From NCBI RefSeq assembly GCF_002794355.1, contig NZ_PGOI01000008.1, positions 434,001-498,000 on the forward strand: DNA of 64,000 bases, given 5' to 3'. Every line of letters starts with the position of its first letter. Position 1 is the first letter of the stretch. The notes beneath the pieces were generated by a model. That model made no database searches. It saw only the letters and a program-made list of their open reading frames with translations, and was not told the DNA's origin. Source of the stretch: Pseudorhodobacter sp. MZDSW-24AT (GTDB lineage: Bacteria > Pseudomonadota > Alphaproteobacteria > Rhodobacterales > Rhodobacteraceae). The translations under genes and the position numbers were made by a program. This document shows, piece by piece, positions 1 to 10,798 of this stretch.

Positions 1-2
1 CG

Positions 3-158
3 CAGTTGGTCAACCCCTTGCCGGACCCCGTCGCGCTGATGACGCGCGCCTTGGGCAGCCATGTCGGAGAGCGCCTTGCTTGGGCGATCCCGCGCGCAGA
101 AAGCGCGCGCGAGGCGGTCGGTCTCGTGCTCGCCAGCCCCGAATTCAACCGAAGGTAG
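3..158 (+). CDS. DUF1800 family protein, C-terminal end (partial)
   Basis: The window opens inside this gene. Fifty-one codons remain, ending in TAG at 156-158, five bases before the next start. The tail (DPVALMTRALGSHVGERLAW, then VLASPEFNRR at the end) looks like the end of DUF1800 proteins, which commonly finish with a phrase such as LASPEFQRR. Genes of this family typically sit directly before a DUF1501 gene, as here, and both products are usually exported. The biochemical role of the family is not established. The call rests on a short tail plus the neighbour, so it is moderate. Confidence 0.6.
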   Translation, partial: QLVNPLPDPVALMTRALGSHVGERLAWAIPRAESAREAVGLVLASPEFNRR

Positions 159-163
159 CCGCC

Positions 164-1357
164 ATGGACCGTCGTTTCTTTCTCAAGTCCCTGACCGGCA
201 CCGCCTGCTCGATCGCCGCGCATCCGCTGACCACGACCGTCACGTTTGCCGGTTCCGAGAACAGCGCGCTTTTGGGGGCGCATCGGCTCGTGGTGGTGAT
301 TCTGCGCGGCGCGATGGATGGGCTCGATCTGGTGCGCCCGTCGGGTGATTCGCTGCTCGCAGGCTACCGCCCCACGCTCTTGGCGGAACAAGGGCCGGAT
401 CTCACAGGCTATTTCACCCTTCACCCCGCGTTGACCGGGCTCATACCCCTGTGGCGGGCGGGGCAGCTTGGCTTTGTCCACGCCACCTCCACCCCCTACC
501 GTGACCAGCGCAGCCATTTTGACGGGCAAGACATCCTTGAGGCTGGCACCGGGCTGGACCTGCCCGATGCGGCGGTGCGCGACGGCTGGCTCAATCGTAT
601 GTTGCAGGCCGTGCCAGGCCTGCACGCGCAAACCGCCTTTGCCATCGGCACCGATTCTGCCCCCGTGCTCCAAGGCCCGGCCCCCGTCAGCAACTGGCAG
701 CCCGATCTGCGGCTGGACCTTTCGGCACAAAGCCGGTTGCTGCTCGACCATATTTACCACGACGATGCGCTGTTCCGCGAAGCCGCGAGCGAGGCCGTCA
801 CGCTGACCCAAAGCCTTGACCCCACCGACATGGCCCCCGCGCTGACGACCGGGCCGCTCGCCGGCATCGACCGCCTGACCGACTTCGCCGCCGAGCGGCT
901 GCGCGCCGACACCCGGATCGCCTCTTTCTCGCTCAACGGCTGGGATACGCACCGCAATCAGTCGGGCGGCATCACCCTGCCCTTGCGGCGGCTGGAGCGG
1001 GTGGTGCTGCGCCTGTCCGACCGTCTGGGTCCTGAGATCTGGGGCAAGACGCTTTTGGTGGCGATGACAGAATTCGGCCGCACCGTTGCGGAAAATGGCA
1101 GCAAGGGCACCGATCATGGCACCGGCGGCGCCATGCTTCTGGCGGGCGGCGCCTTGCGCGGTGGGCGGGTCATGGGACGCTGGCCGGGGCTGGACGAGGC
1201 CGCGCTCTATCAACGGCGGGATCTGATGCCCACCACCGATGTGCGCGCCTGGGCGGCCTGGGCCTTGCGCGGGATGTATGGGTTCGACCGCAGCCTGCTG
1301 GAAACCAGCGTCTTTCCCGGCCTGTCCATGGGGGATGACCCGGGCATCCTCGCCTGA
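164..1357 (+). CDS. DUF1501 family protein, Tat-exported
   Basis: This 397-residue protein starts at ATG 164, just after the DUF1800 stop. An in-frame upstream ATG at 80 lies inside the previous gene and was rejected. The N-terminus MDRRFFLKSLTGTACS has a twin-arginine motif (RRFFLK) followed by a hydrophobic stretch, consistent with Tat export. Family landmarks are LRGAMDGLDLVRP near residues 48-59 and the C-terminal block TEFGRTVAENGSKGTDHGTG near residue 300, which resembles the metal-site region of alkaline phosphatase/sulfatase-like proteins. It is probably co-transcribed with the DUF1800 gene. The pair is widespread but has no proven function. Confidence 0.85.
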   Translation: MDRRFFLKSLTGTACSIAAHPLTTTVTFAGSENSALLGAHRLVVVILRGAMDGLDLVRPSGDSLLAGYRPTLLAEQGPDLTGYFTLHPALTGLIPLWRAGQLGFVHATSTPYRDQRSHFDGQDILEAGTGLDLPDAAVRDGWLNRMLQAVPGLHAQTAFAIGTDSAPVLQGPAPVSNWQPDLRLDLSAQSRLLLDHIYHDDALFREAASEAVTLTQSLDPTDMAPALTTGPLAGIDRLTDFAAERLRADTRIASFSLNGWDTHRNQSGGITLPLRRLERVVLRLSDRLGPEIWGKTLLVAMTEFGRTVAENGSKGTDHGTGGAMLLAGGALRGGRVMGRWPGLDEAALYQRRDLMPTTDVRAWAAWALRGMYGFDRSLLETSVFPGLSMGDDPGILA

Positions 1358-1432
1358 TGCCATCGGCAAATGCCCATTGCGCCCTGCCCCCACGGCAGGA
1401 CATAACCGCCACAGGATCACGAGGGCGCGCGC

Positions 1433-2149
1433 ATGCAAGGACAAGCACCACAAGGGCAGGCTCTGGGCAAATGGGCCCCGCCACCGCCGCCCCCCGCACG
1501 CCTCTCGCTCAGCGGCACCCATATCCGGCTTGACCCGCTCGACGCCGACACCCATGCGGCCAGCCTGTTCGCCGCCTTCTCCGGCCATGATGCGCTGTGG
1601 GACTATATGCCCTATGGCCCGTTTTCCTCGGCCTCCGCCTATCACCGCTGGATCAAGGATCATCAGGGCCGTGCCGACCCGCTCTTCCTTGCCCTCACCG
1701 ATCGGGCCAGCGGGCAGGCGCGCGGCGTGGCCGCCTATCTGCGAATCACCCCGGATCAAGGCAGCATCGAGGTGGGCCACATCTGCCTCTCCCCGGCCCT
1801 GCAGCGCAGCCCTGCCGCCACCGAGGCCATGATCCTGATGATGGACTGGGCCTTTCGCAGCGGATACCGGCGCTATGAATGGAAGTGCAACGCGCTCAAC
1901 CTGCCCTCGCGCCGCGCCGCCCAAAGGCTTGGCTTCAGCTTCGAGGGCATTTTCCGCCATCATATGGTCGTCAAGGGCCGCAACCGCGACACCGCCTGGT
2001 TCTCGGTGATCGACAGCGAATGGCCTGCCCTGCGGGAGGCCTTTGCCGCCTGGCTTTCTCCCGCCAATTTCGACGCGCAGGGCCAGCAGCGGGAACGTCT
2101 GTCGGATCTGTCGCGCCTTGTGCGCGCAGGCTCTGATCCAGCCCTGTAG
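1433..2149 (+). CDS. GNAT family N-acetyltransferase (RimJ/RimL-like)
   Basis: This 238-residue protein begins with a low-complexity proline-rich stretch (APPPPPPARLSL). The RimJ/RimL acetyltransferase fold follows: an RLDPLDADTH entry, a central IEVGHICLSPALQRSP strand and acetyl-CoA loop, and the C-terminal NLPSRRAAQRLGFSFEGIFR block typical of this branch. Such enzymes transfer acetyl from acetyl-CoA to amine substrates, either protein N-termini or small molecules; the substrate here cannot be read from sequence. The start ATG at 1433 has a GAGGG about 8 bases upstream. It ends 50 bp from the convergent receiver gene. Confidence 0.85.
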   Translation: MQGQAPQGQALGKWAPPPPPPARLSLSGTHIRLDPLDADTHAASLFAAFSGHDALWDYMPYGPFSSASAYHRWIKDHQGRADPLFLALTDRASGQARGVAAYLRITPDQGSIEVGHICLSPALQRSPAATEAMILMMDWAFRSGYRRYEWKCNALNLPSRRAAQRLGFSFEGIFRHHMVVKGRNRDTAWFSVIDSEWPALREAFAAWLSPANFDAQGQQRERLSDLSRLVRAGSDPAL

Positions 2150-2199
2150 CCGGCGCAGCCGCCACAGCGCAAACCCCCGGCCACAGGCGCAGGCCCCTG

Positions 2200-2946
2200 T
2201 CAAAATGCGGCACTCTGGTGAAGCCTGCGCTGCACAAGCTCTTGCAGACGCGGCAAGGCTTCGGCCCGCAGACCCGCTTCGGTGGCGGCGGCGCGCAGAT
2301 CCCGGTCGCCGATGGTCTGCGCCAACCCGGCCACGAAACGCGCAAGATAATCGCGTCCGCGCGCATCGATCGCCTCGGCCATAAGCTCTGCGGCATGGGT
2401 CAGATCATCGCGCAAGGCCAAAGGATCGCCCGAGATGGCCGCCGCATCGCCTTCGCGCGCGGTCGGGGCAAAGCGGTCTGGGAAATGGCGCAGGATGGCA
2501 CGCTGAAAGGCCCCGATCCCGGCCAAGGGCTTTTCCAGAAACCCCGCCGCCCCGGCAGCAAGCGCCCGGCGCCGCAGCGTGGGATCGGCGGAAAGACCCA
2601 GCACCACCGGCGCTGGCCGCCCCCCCCCGGCCAGATCGCGGATCAGCTGATCCCCCTCCCCGTCCGGCAGGCCCAGATCGACCAGCACCACATCGGGGCA
2701 ATAGGTGCGCAGATGCAGCCGCGCCTGTGCCAGCGTTTCCGCCCGGCGCAGCCGCCCGCCCGACCGCTGGCACAACAGGCGCAACGCATCCGAAGCGAAC
2801 CGGCTGTCTTCCACCAACAGCACCGTCACCCCGGCAAGCGGCAGTGCCCCCGCGACAGGCGCCGGCATCCCGTGAGACGGCATCGAGGCCCCCCGCGGCG
2901 CAAGTCCGGGGGCGGGCGTGGCAGCAGCAGGCTCAGGCAAGGGCAT
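2200..2946 (-). CDS. Orphan response regulator (receiver domain plus helical C-terminus)
   Basis: I chose the ATG at 2946 because GGAG lies 8 bases upstream; longer starts have no such site. The 248-residue product has a Pro/Ala-rich leader of about 40 residues, then a CheY-like receiver: VTVLLVEDSR supplies the acidic pocket, LVDLGLPDGEG the phosphoacceptor Asp, and FLEKPL the conserved Lys. The last 100 residues (DLTHAAELMAEAID to the end) are predicted helical and could be a degenerate phosphotransfer-like or output module, but I see no DNA-binding motif. No sensor kinase is adjacent. A near-consensus CtrA-type site lies 65-79 bp upstream at 3011-3025. Confidence 0.75.
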   Translation of the reverse strand: MPLPEPAAATPAPGLAPRGASMPSHGMPAPVAGALPLAGVTVLLVEDSRFASDALRLLCQRSGGRLRRAETLAQARLHLRTYCPDVVLVDLGLPDGEGDQLIRDLAGGGRPAPVVLGLSADPTLRRRALAAGAAGFLEKPLAGIGAFQRAILRHFPDRFAPTAREGDAAAISGDPLALRDDLTHAAELMAEAIDARGRDYLARFVAGLAQTIGDRDLRAAATEAGLRAEALPRLQELVQRRLHQSAAF

Positions 2947-3010
2947 GGCGGTTCTCCGTCGGGAAAGGTCAAGGCCGCAGCGGCAGACTCCCATCAAACG
3001 GGGAAAGCTG

Positions 3011-3025
3011 CTAAAATCGGGTTAA
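3011..3025. promoter_or_regulatory. Possible CtrA-type site (CTAA-N7-TTAA)
   Basis: CTAA at 3011-3014 is followed after seven bases by TTAA at 3022-3025. This matches the TTAA-N7-TTAA consensus known for the alphaproteobacterial regulator CtrA at seven of eight defined bases. It sits 65-79 bp upstream of the receiver gene start and about 100 bp upstream of the epimerase start. In high-GC DNA this is unlikely but not impossible by chance. Confidence 0.35.
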
Positions 3026-3127
3026 GCCCCGCATCGGCCGCAGCGGAACGGCCCCTGCGGCGGTTCGGCCCCTTGCCTGATCCGCCGCGCCCGCCCATAA
3101 CCCGCGCATCGCCTCAAGGAGTTGCCC

Positions 3128-3532
3128 ATGATCGGCCGCCTGAACCATGTCGCCATCGCCGTGCCCGACCTTGCCGCCGCCGCCGCACAATATGCCGGCC
3201 CCCTCGGCGCCGCCGTGCGTGCGCCACAGGACGAACCCGATCACGGCGTCACCGTGGTCTTCATCGACCTGCCCAACACCAAGATCGAACTCCTCACCCC
3301 CTTGGGCGAGAACTCTCCGATTCAAGGCTTTCTCGACAAGAACCCCGCAGGCGGCATCCACCACATCTGCTACGAGGTGGAAGACATCCTCGCCGCGCGC
3401 GACAGTCTCAAGGCCGCCGGGGCGCGCGTGCTCGGCAGCGGTGAGCCCAAGATCGGCGCCCATGGCAAACCGGTGCTCTTCCTTCACCCCAAAGATTTCA
3501 ACGGCTGCCTGATCGAACTGGAGCAGACATGA
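3128..3532 (+). CDS. mce: Methylmalonyl-CoA epimerase
   Basis: This 134-residue VOC-fold enzyme interconverts (2R)- and (2S)-methylmalonyl-CoA in propionyl-CoA assimilation and the ethylmalonyl-CoA pathway. It opens with MIGRLNHVAIAVPDL and carries the metal-binding and catalytic family landmarks: the N-terminal His of LNHVAIAV, IHHICYEVEDI, HPKDFNGCLIELEQ, and the paired glyoxalase half-motifs. Length matches the family (about 134). ATG 3128 is preferred over an upstream TTG because AAGGAG is positioned 7 bases before it. The stop overlaps the next start as ATGA (3529-3532), indicating translational coupling with the DUF1467 gene. Confidence 0.95.
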   Translation: MIGRLNHVAIAVPDLAAAAAQYAGPLGAAVRAPQDEPDHGVTVVFIDLPNTKIELLTPLGENSPIQGFLDKNPAGGIHHICYEVEDILAARDSLKAAGARVLGSGEPKIGAHGKPVLFLHPKDFNGCLIELEQT

Positions 3533-3813
3533 CCATCACCGCCGCCGCCGTCCTGTTCGCCGTGACTTGGTTCATGGTGTTCTTCATCGTGCTGCCCTTG
3601 CGCCTGACCACCCAAGGCGATGCGGGCAGCGTGGTGCCCGGCACCCCTCCCAGCGCCCCGCGCGATGAAATGGTGGGCCGCAAGGCCAAGATCACCACGC
3701 TTTTCGCCGTCATCGTCTGGGCGATCCTTGCCGCCATCATCACCTCGGGCACCATCACGGTGCGCGATTTCGACTGGATGGGCCGGATGCCTCCGGTGTC
3801 TTCGGCGCCGTGA
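3529..3813 (+). CDS. DUF1467 family small membrane protein
   Basis: The 94-residue product has two hydrophobic helices, roughly residues 5-25 and 58-78. Between them are the polar sequence LPLRLTTQGDAGSVVPGTPPSAP and a basic patch VGRKAKITT. This architecture is the DUF1467 family, which in alphaproteobacteria is very often found directly behind methylmalonyl-CoA epimerase, as here with a 4-bp ATGA overlap. Its role is unknown. It ends in a GTGA overlap with the following acetyltransferase. Confidence 0.85.
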   Translation: MTITAAAVLFAVTWFMVFFIVLPLRLTTQGDAGSVVPGTPPSAPRDEMVGRKAKITTLFAVIVWAILAAIITSGTITVRDFDWMGRMPPVSSAP

Positions 3814-4289
3814 TCCGCGCGCTGCATCCGCAAGACGACCGCGCGGCGGTGGCCTTGCTGCTCACGCAGGCACAAGATTACTACCACCTTTGGCTCGGCC
3901 ACGCCCCCGGCCCGGCCGAGGTTGAGGATGTGTTCACCGGCACGCCGCCGGGCTGCGATCCCGCCGCCTCGCAGCGGCTCGGCCTCTGGCGTCACGGCGC
4001 GCTTCAAGGCGTGGCCGAGCTCTCCTTCGGCTTTCCCGGCCCGCAAGACGCCTATCTTGGCCTGATGATCCTCGCCCCACAGGCCCGGGGCCAAGGCCAT
4101 GGCGCGGCCTTCCTCGCCCATCTCGAAGCGCTTGCCCGCGCCCGGTCCACGCAGCTCTTTCTTGCGGTGCTCGACGCCAATCCGCGCGGCGCCGCGTTCT
4201 GGGCCCGCAATGGCTTTGCCCCCACCGGCGTGTCGCGCCAAGACGCCGACACCGGCCACAGCCTTCACCGCCTCGTCAAACCGCTCTGA
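3810..4289 (+). CDS. GNAT family N-acetyltransferase
   Basis: The 159-residue protein starts at GTG 3810, overlapping the DUF1467 stop by 4 bp. It has a GNAT core: an N-terminal VIRALHPQDDRAAVALLL strand-helix, LGLMILAPQARGQGHGAAFL containing the acetyl-CoA pyrophosphate loop (Q/RGxGxG/A), and LAVLDANPRGAAFWARNGF near the end. The substrate is unknown. Its position as third gene of the mce-DUF1467 unit suggests co-transcription rather than shared chemistry. Its 3' end overlaps the convergent transporter by 25 bp. Confidence 0.85.
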   Translation: MIRALHPQDDRAAVALLLTQAQDYYHLWLGHAPGPAEVEDVFTGTPPGCDPAASQRLGLWRHGALQGVAELSFGFPGPQDAYLGLMILAPQARGQGHGAAFLAHLEALARARSTQLFLAVLDANPRGAAFWARNGFAPTGVSRQDADTGHSLHRLVKPL

Positions 4290-5131
4290 CCCCGCCCCAG
4301 CGGCAGGCTCGCCAAGGCCACCCCGCCCAAGATCACCGCCGAGGCCGCCCAGAACCGCCAGCCCACCGCCTCGCCCAAAACCAGCGCGCCGCCCAGCGCC
4401 GCCAGCATCGGCACCGTCAGCTGCGCCACCCCGGCCCGTGCCGCCCCCAGCTGCGGCACCACCCGATACCACAGCGCATACCCAAGCCCCGAGGTCACCG
4501 CCCCCGACAGCACCGCCAGCGCCACGCCCGCCGGGGTGGCCTGCATGCCCCCCCACAGCAGCGCCACCGCCAGCACCACCGGCACCGACAGCACGAAATT
4601 CCCCGCCGTGGCCGCCAGCGGATCGGCCTCCTTCCGCCCGGCCAGAGAATAGATCCCCCAGCCAAATCCCGCCGCCGCCATGGCCAGCGCGCCTGCCACC
4701 GGCACCTCGGCACCCCCCGGCGCCACCAGCCCGACCAGCCCGGCAAAGGCCAGCCCCGCCCCCAGCCAGCGCCGCACCGGCACCGCCTCCCGCGCCAGAA
4801 GCGCGCCGCCAAACATCGTCACCTGCACGGTGCCGAACAGGATCAGCGCCCCCACCCCGGCGCCCAGCGCCAGATAGGCCAGCGAAAACCCGATCAGATA
4901 CAGCGACAGGCCAAACACCCCCGGCCCCCGCCCGCGCGCCTTGGGCCACACCGCCGTGCCGCGCAGCGCCAGCAGCAGCATCAGCATCCCCGCCCCCGCC
5001 ACCACCCGCAGCGCGGCAAAGCCCAGCGCATCCATCCCCCCTTCGGCCACCGCCATCCGGTTCAGCACCGAATTCGCCGCAAAGGCCAGCATGGCCAGCG
5101 CCGTCCAGCCGAACAGTCGCACCCCGCTCAT
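4265..5131 (-). CDS. DMT superfamily (EamA) transporter
   Basis: This is a 288-residue integral membrane protein with ten hydrophobic segments and two EamA repeats. The first begins at LFGWTALAMLAFAANSVLNR and the second near VPVAGALAMAAAGFGWGIYSL. The substrate is unknown; relatives move amino acids or other metabolites. I chose ATG 5131 over GTG 5140. Its only Shine-Dalgarno candidate, AAAGG 8-9 bases upstream, belongs to a dispersed intergenic repeat (5135-5163), so the repeat appears to supply the ribosome binding site. The gene overlaps the convergent acetyltransferase at the 3' ends. Confidence 0.88.
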   Translation of the reverse strand: MSGVRLFGWTALAMLAFAANSVLNRMAVAEGGMDALGFAALRVVAGAGMLMLLLALRGTAVWPKARGRGPGVFGLSLYLIGFSLAYLALGAGVGALILFGTVQVTMFGGALLAREAVPVRRWLGAGLAFAGLVGLVAPGGAEVPVAGALAMAAAGFGWGIYSLAGRKEADPLAATAGNFVLSVPVVLAVALLWGGMQATPAGVALAVLSGAVTSGLGYALWYRVVPQLGAARAGVAQLTVPMLAALGGALVLGEAVGWRFWAASAVILGGVALASLPLGRGQSGLTRR

Positions 5132-5134
5132 GGC

Positions 5135-5163
5135 TTGCACCTTTCTGAAATACTCCCGCCGGA
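5135..5163 (-). repeat. Directional GAGTATTT repeat, copy 1
   Basis: On the minus strand this reads GGAGTATTTCAGAAAGGTGC. It lies 74 bp downstream of the pabC stop in the same orientation, and it directly abuts the start of the DMT transporter. It is one of eight related copies in the window. Confidence 0.8.
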
Positions 5164-5236
5164 GGCGTCTGCCCTCGGCCTCAGGCGCAGGTCCGGCCGC
5201 CCTTGGCCTCCCCGCCAGCGCCGCGCCTGCCCGCTC

Positions 5237-5848
5237 TCAGCCAAGCCACACCGCCTCTGACATCCCGCGCAAGGCATTGCCCAGCCACAGGCGCACGCGC
5301 GGCAGGTCCTCGGCCAGCAGCACCTCTTCGGGGCAGCCGATCTCGGCCCGCAACACCCCCGGCAAAAGACCACTGCTCAAGGGCGGCGTGCGCAGCCCTG
5401 CGCCTCGGTCAAAGAACAGCGTGGTGATGCTGCCATCGCAGACCTCGCCGCGCTCGTTCAGAAACAGCACCTCGTCCAATCCCGCAGGCAAGGACGCCCG
5501 CGCCCGGTCATAGACCGCGCGCTGCGTCGATTTCACCCGCAACCACGGATCGTCCGATCGCAAGCGCGCCGCCGCCAGCCCCAGCCGCCAACAGCCGATC
5601 GGCGGCGGCACGGGCCCTGCCTCCATCAGGGCCTCCCCCGCCGGATCCAGCGTCAGGCGCAACCGCGCCGCCTGCCCCTCCGGCCCCTGCGGGTGCAGCT
5701 CCGGCAGCCCCCAGCCCAAGGCCGCCGCCCCCGCCCGCAGCCGCGCCAGATGCAAAGGCCAGCGCGGCACCGCGCTGCCATCCCACAGCATTGTCTCGAT
5801 CAGCTTCAGTCCCGGCGTGCCAGCCGCGCCGCAAAGCGTGCTTTCCAC
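5237..5848 (-). CDS. pabC: Aminotransferase class IV, 4-amino-4-deoxychorismate lyase-like
   Basis: This 203-residue, PLP-dependent fold-IV enzyme is expected to cleave aminodeoxychorismate to p-aminobenzoate and pyruvate in folate synthesis. Visible landmarks are KLIETMLWDG near the start, HLARLRAGAAALGW, WLRVKSTQR with the Lys expected to bind PLP, EVLFLNERGEVCDGSITTLFF and GLLPGVLR. I chose GTG 5848 because GGAGGAGG lies immediately upstream; a further ATG at 5863 lacks such a site. The start lies inside the pabB 3' end (43-bp overlap), so the pair is probably translationally coupled. Fold-IV enzymes also include branched-chain aminotransferases, but length and context favour PabC. Confidence 0.88.
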   Translation of the reverse strand: MESTLCGAAGTPGLKLIETMLWDGSAVPRWPLHLARLRAGAAALGWGLPELHPQGPEGQAARLRLTLDPAGEALMEAGPVPPPIGCWRLGLAAARLRSDDPWLRVKSTQRAVYDRARASLPAGLDEVLFLNERGEVCDGSITTLFFDRGAGLRTPPLSSGLLPGVLRAEIGCPEEVLLAEDLPRVRLWLGNALRGMSEAVWLG

Positions 5849-6999
5849 AGCGCCTCCTCCCATTCGCCTTGCGCGGTGGAATCATGCACCACCCCGCCCC
5901 CCACATTCAGCCGCACCGCACCCTCCGGCCACACCCGCACCGTGCGGATCGCCACGGACCAACAATGCGCCCCTCCGGGCGCGGACCAAGCTTGCGCCCC
6001 TCCGGGCGCGGGGGCACGTCCCGCCCCGTCCGGCGCGGCCCAGCCCACAGCGCCGCAATACACGCCGCGCGGCTCGGTCTCGACCTCGGCGATGATCTCC
6101 ATCGCCCGGATCTTCGGCGCCCCCGTGACCGACCCGCAAGGAAACAGCGCCGCCATCAGCCCCGGCAGGCCCGCGCCCGGCAACAGCCGCCCCTGCACCC
6201 GGCTGCTCATCTGATGCACGGTGGCGAAACTCTCCACCGCATAAAGCTCGGGCACCTTGACCGACCCCACCTCCGACATCCGCGCAATGTCATTGCGCAG
6301 CAGATCCACGATCATCAGATTCTCGGCGCGGTCCTTTTCACTCGCCTGCAAGGCCGCCGCCAACCCGGCATCCTCCACCGGGTCATCGCTGCGCGGGGCC
6401 GTGCCCTTCATCGGGCGGCTCTCGATCACGCCCGCCGCCACCCGGAAAAACAGCTCCGGACTGCGCGACACGATGGCAGGCCCCACCCCCAGATCGACAA
6501 AGGCGCCATAGCCCACCGGCTGCCCCGCGCGCAGCGCCCCATAGAGGCCCAAGGCCGTGCCACCCTCCAGATGCGAGGCGATCGGAAAGGTCAGGTTGAT
6601 CTGATAACAGTCCCCCGCCGCGATATAGGCCTGCACCCGCGCGAAGGCGGCGGCATAGGCCTCAAAGCCCACCACAGGCGCCAGCGGCGCCAGCCGCATT
6701 CCTTGCCCTTCCGCGCTTGCGCGCGCCAGCGCCGCCTCGGCATCTTCCGGCCCGTCAAAGGCGGCAAGGCAGACCAGCGGCCCCCCCGGCGCCTCCGGCA
6801 TCACCCGCTGCAAGCGTGGCTCCAAGGCATAGCCCGCCTCATAGCCGATATAGCCCGCAATCCACGCGCCAGCCGCGCGCGCGTCCTCCGCCGCGGCAAG
6901 AGCCGCCTGCACCTCGCTTGCCTGCTGCGCCACGAACAGCGCGCGCGGCCGCGCAAACAGCGCCGCCTGCCCCCCCGGTCCATGCTCGATGATGATCAT
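5806..6999 (-). CDS. pabB: Aminodeoxychorismate synthase component I
   Basis: This 397-residue chorismate-binding enzyme converts chorismate to 4-amino-4-deoxychorismate, the step before PabC. Motifs include GTVGFLM-like INLTFPI (YQINLTFP), SRSPELFFR, PMKGTAPRS, DLLRNDIARM, ATVHQMSSRVQG and CGSVTGAPKIRAMEII, all diagnostic of the anthranilate synthase/PabB family. The N-terminal glutamine-amidotransferase subunit is not present here. An unusual feature is an insertion of about 22 residues between WAAPDG and VAIRTVRV, containing the tandem peptide APGGAQAWS/APGGAHCWS encoded by a 27-bp repeat. The rest of the domain is intact, so the gene is probably functional. Confidence 0.92.
   Translation of the reverse strand: MIIIEHGPGGQAALFARPRALFVAQQASEVQAALAAAEDARAAGAWIAGYIGYEAGYALEPRLQRVMPEAPGGPLVCLAAFDGPEDAEAALARASAEGQGMRLAPLAPVVGFEAYAAAFARVQAYIAAGDCYQINLTFPIASHLEGGTALGLYGALRAGQPVGYGAFVDLGVGPAIVSRSPELFFRVAAGVIESRPMKGTAPRSDDPVEDAGLAAALQASEKDRAENLMIVDLLRNDIARMSEVGSVKVPELYAVESFATVHQMSSRVQGRLLPGAGLPGLMAALFPCGSVTGAPKIRAMEIIAEVETEPRGVYCGAVGWAAPDGAGRAPAPGGAQAWSAPGGAHCWSVAIRTVRVWPEGAVRLNVGGGVVHDSTAQGEWEEALWKARFAARLARRD
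5966..6012 (-). repeat. 27-bp in-frame tandem repeat inside pabB
   Basis: One full 27-bp unit (5966-5992) and a 20-bp partial unit (5993-6012) are repeated head to tail. Each contains the small palindrome GCGCCCctccGGGCGC. Both units stay in frame and encode about residues 330-345 of PabB. Confidence 0.85.
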
Positions 7000-7338
7000 G
7001 CGGTTTCCCCGGCCTCAGAACCCCCGGCCCGCCTGTCCTGACCCGCGCGCCGCCTCTCGCATCTAGCACGCGCCCCCCGGCCCGAACAGGCGCGATGCGA
7101 CCCCGCCTTTGCCATCGCACCGCCCCGCAAGGCATCGGTCGGGCGGGGTTCACCTCGCCTTGCGAAGGGCGCAGCCGGGGCGAACCCCGCCCCACCCCAA
7201 ATCCCCTGCCCGCAACCCGCTCGCAAAGGGTTGCGCGCGGTCGCGCAACCCCCTAAACCCCCGTCAATTTGTCAGACCGCTCGAATCCGCGACCCGGTGT
7301 CACCGCGCCGGGATCAGCCATGCACAGGGGCCACCGCC
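7000..7338. other. Divergent intergenic region, pabB/carB
   Basis: No gene is supported in these 339 bases. The stretch holds two structural elements: an inverted repeat GGGCGGGGTTC (7141-7151) / GAACCCCGCCC (7182-7192), and a competing pair of hairpins at 7212-7251 described separately. Promoters for the divergent pabB and carB genes must lie here, but I could not place them. Confidence 0.6.
7212..7251 (+). promoter_or_regulatory. Competing hairpins in the carB leader
   Basis: GCAACCC (7212-7218) can pair with GGGTTGC (7228-7234). Alternatively GGGTTGCGCG (7228-7237) pairs perfectly with CGCGCAACCC (7242-7251) over a 4-base loop. The two structures share 7228-7234 and so exclude each other. 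The element ends 88 bases before the carB start. No T-run follows, so a classical terminator is not shown. Confidence 0.35.
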
Positions 7339-10668
<3,330 letters not shown>

Positions 10669-10693
10669 ACGCGGCCACGGCCTTGCCGGGGCA

Positions 10694-10716
10694 AAAACGG
10701 TCCAGTGGACCGTTTT
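10694..10716. terminator. Bidirectional terminator between convergent genes
   Basis: AAAACGGTCCA and TGGACCGTTTT form a perfect 11-bp palindrome around a single G. It has a T-run on both strands and sits between the carB stop and the stop of the convergent BrnA-like gene. Confidence 0.85.
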
Positions 10717-10798
10717 CAGCGTTTAATGGGCGCGCACACCTGCGCGCCCCAGACGTGCAAGTCACGGGGGGAGTGGGCCGGAAACGACTCCGCCCCCT

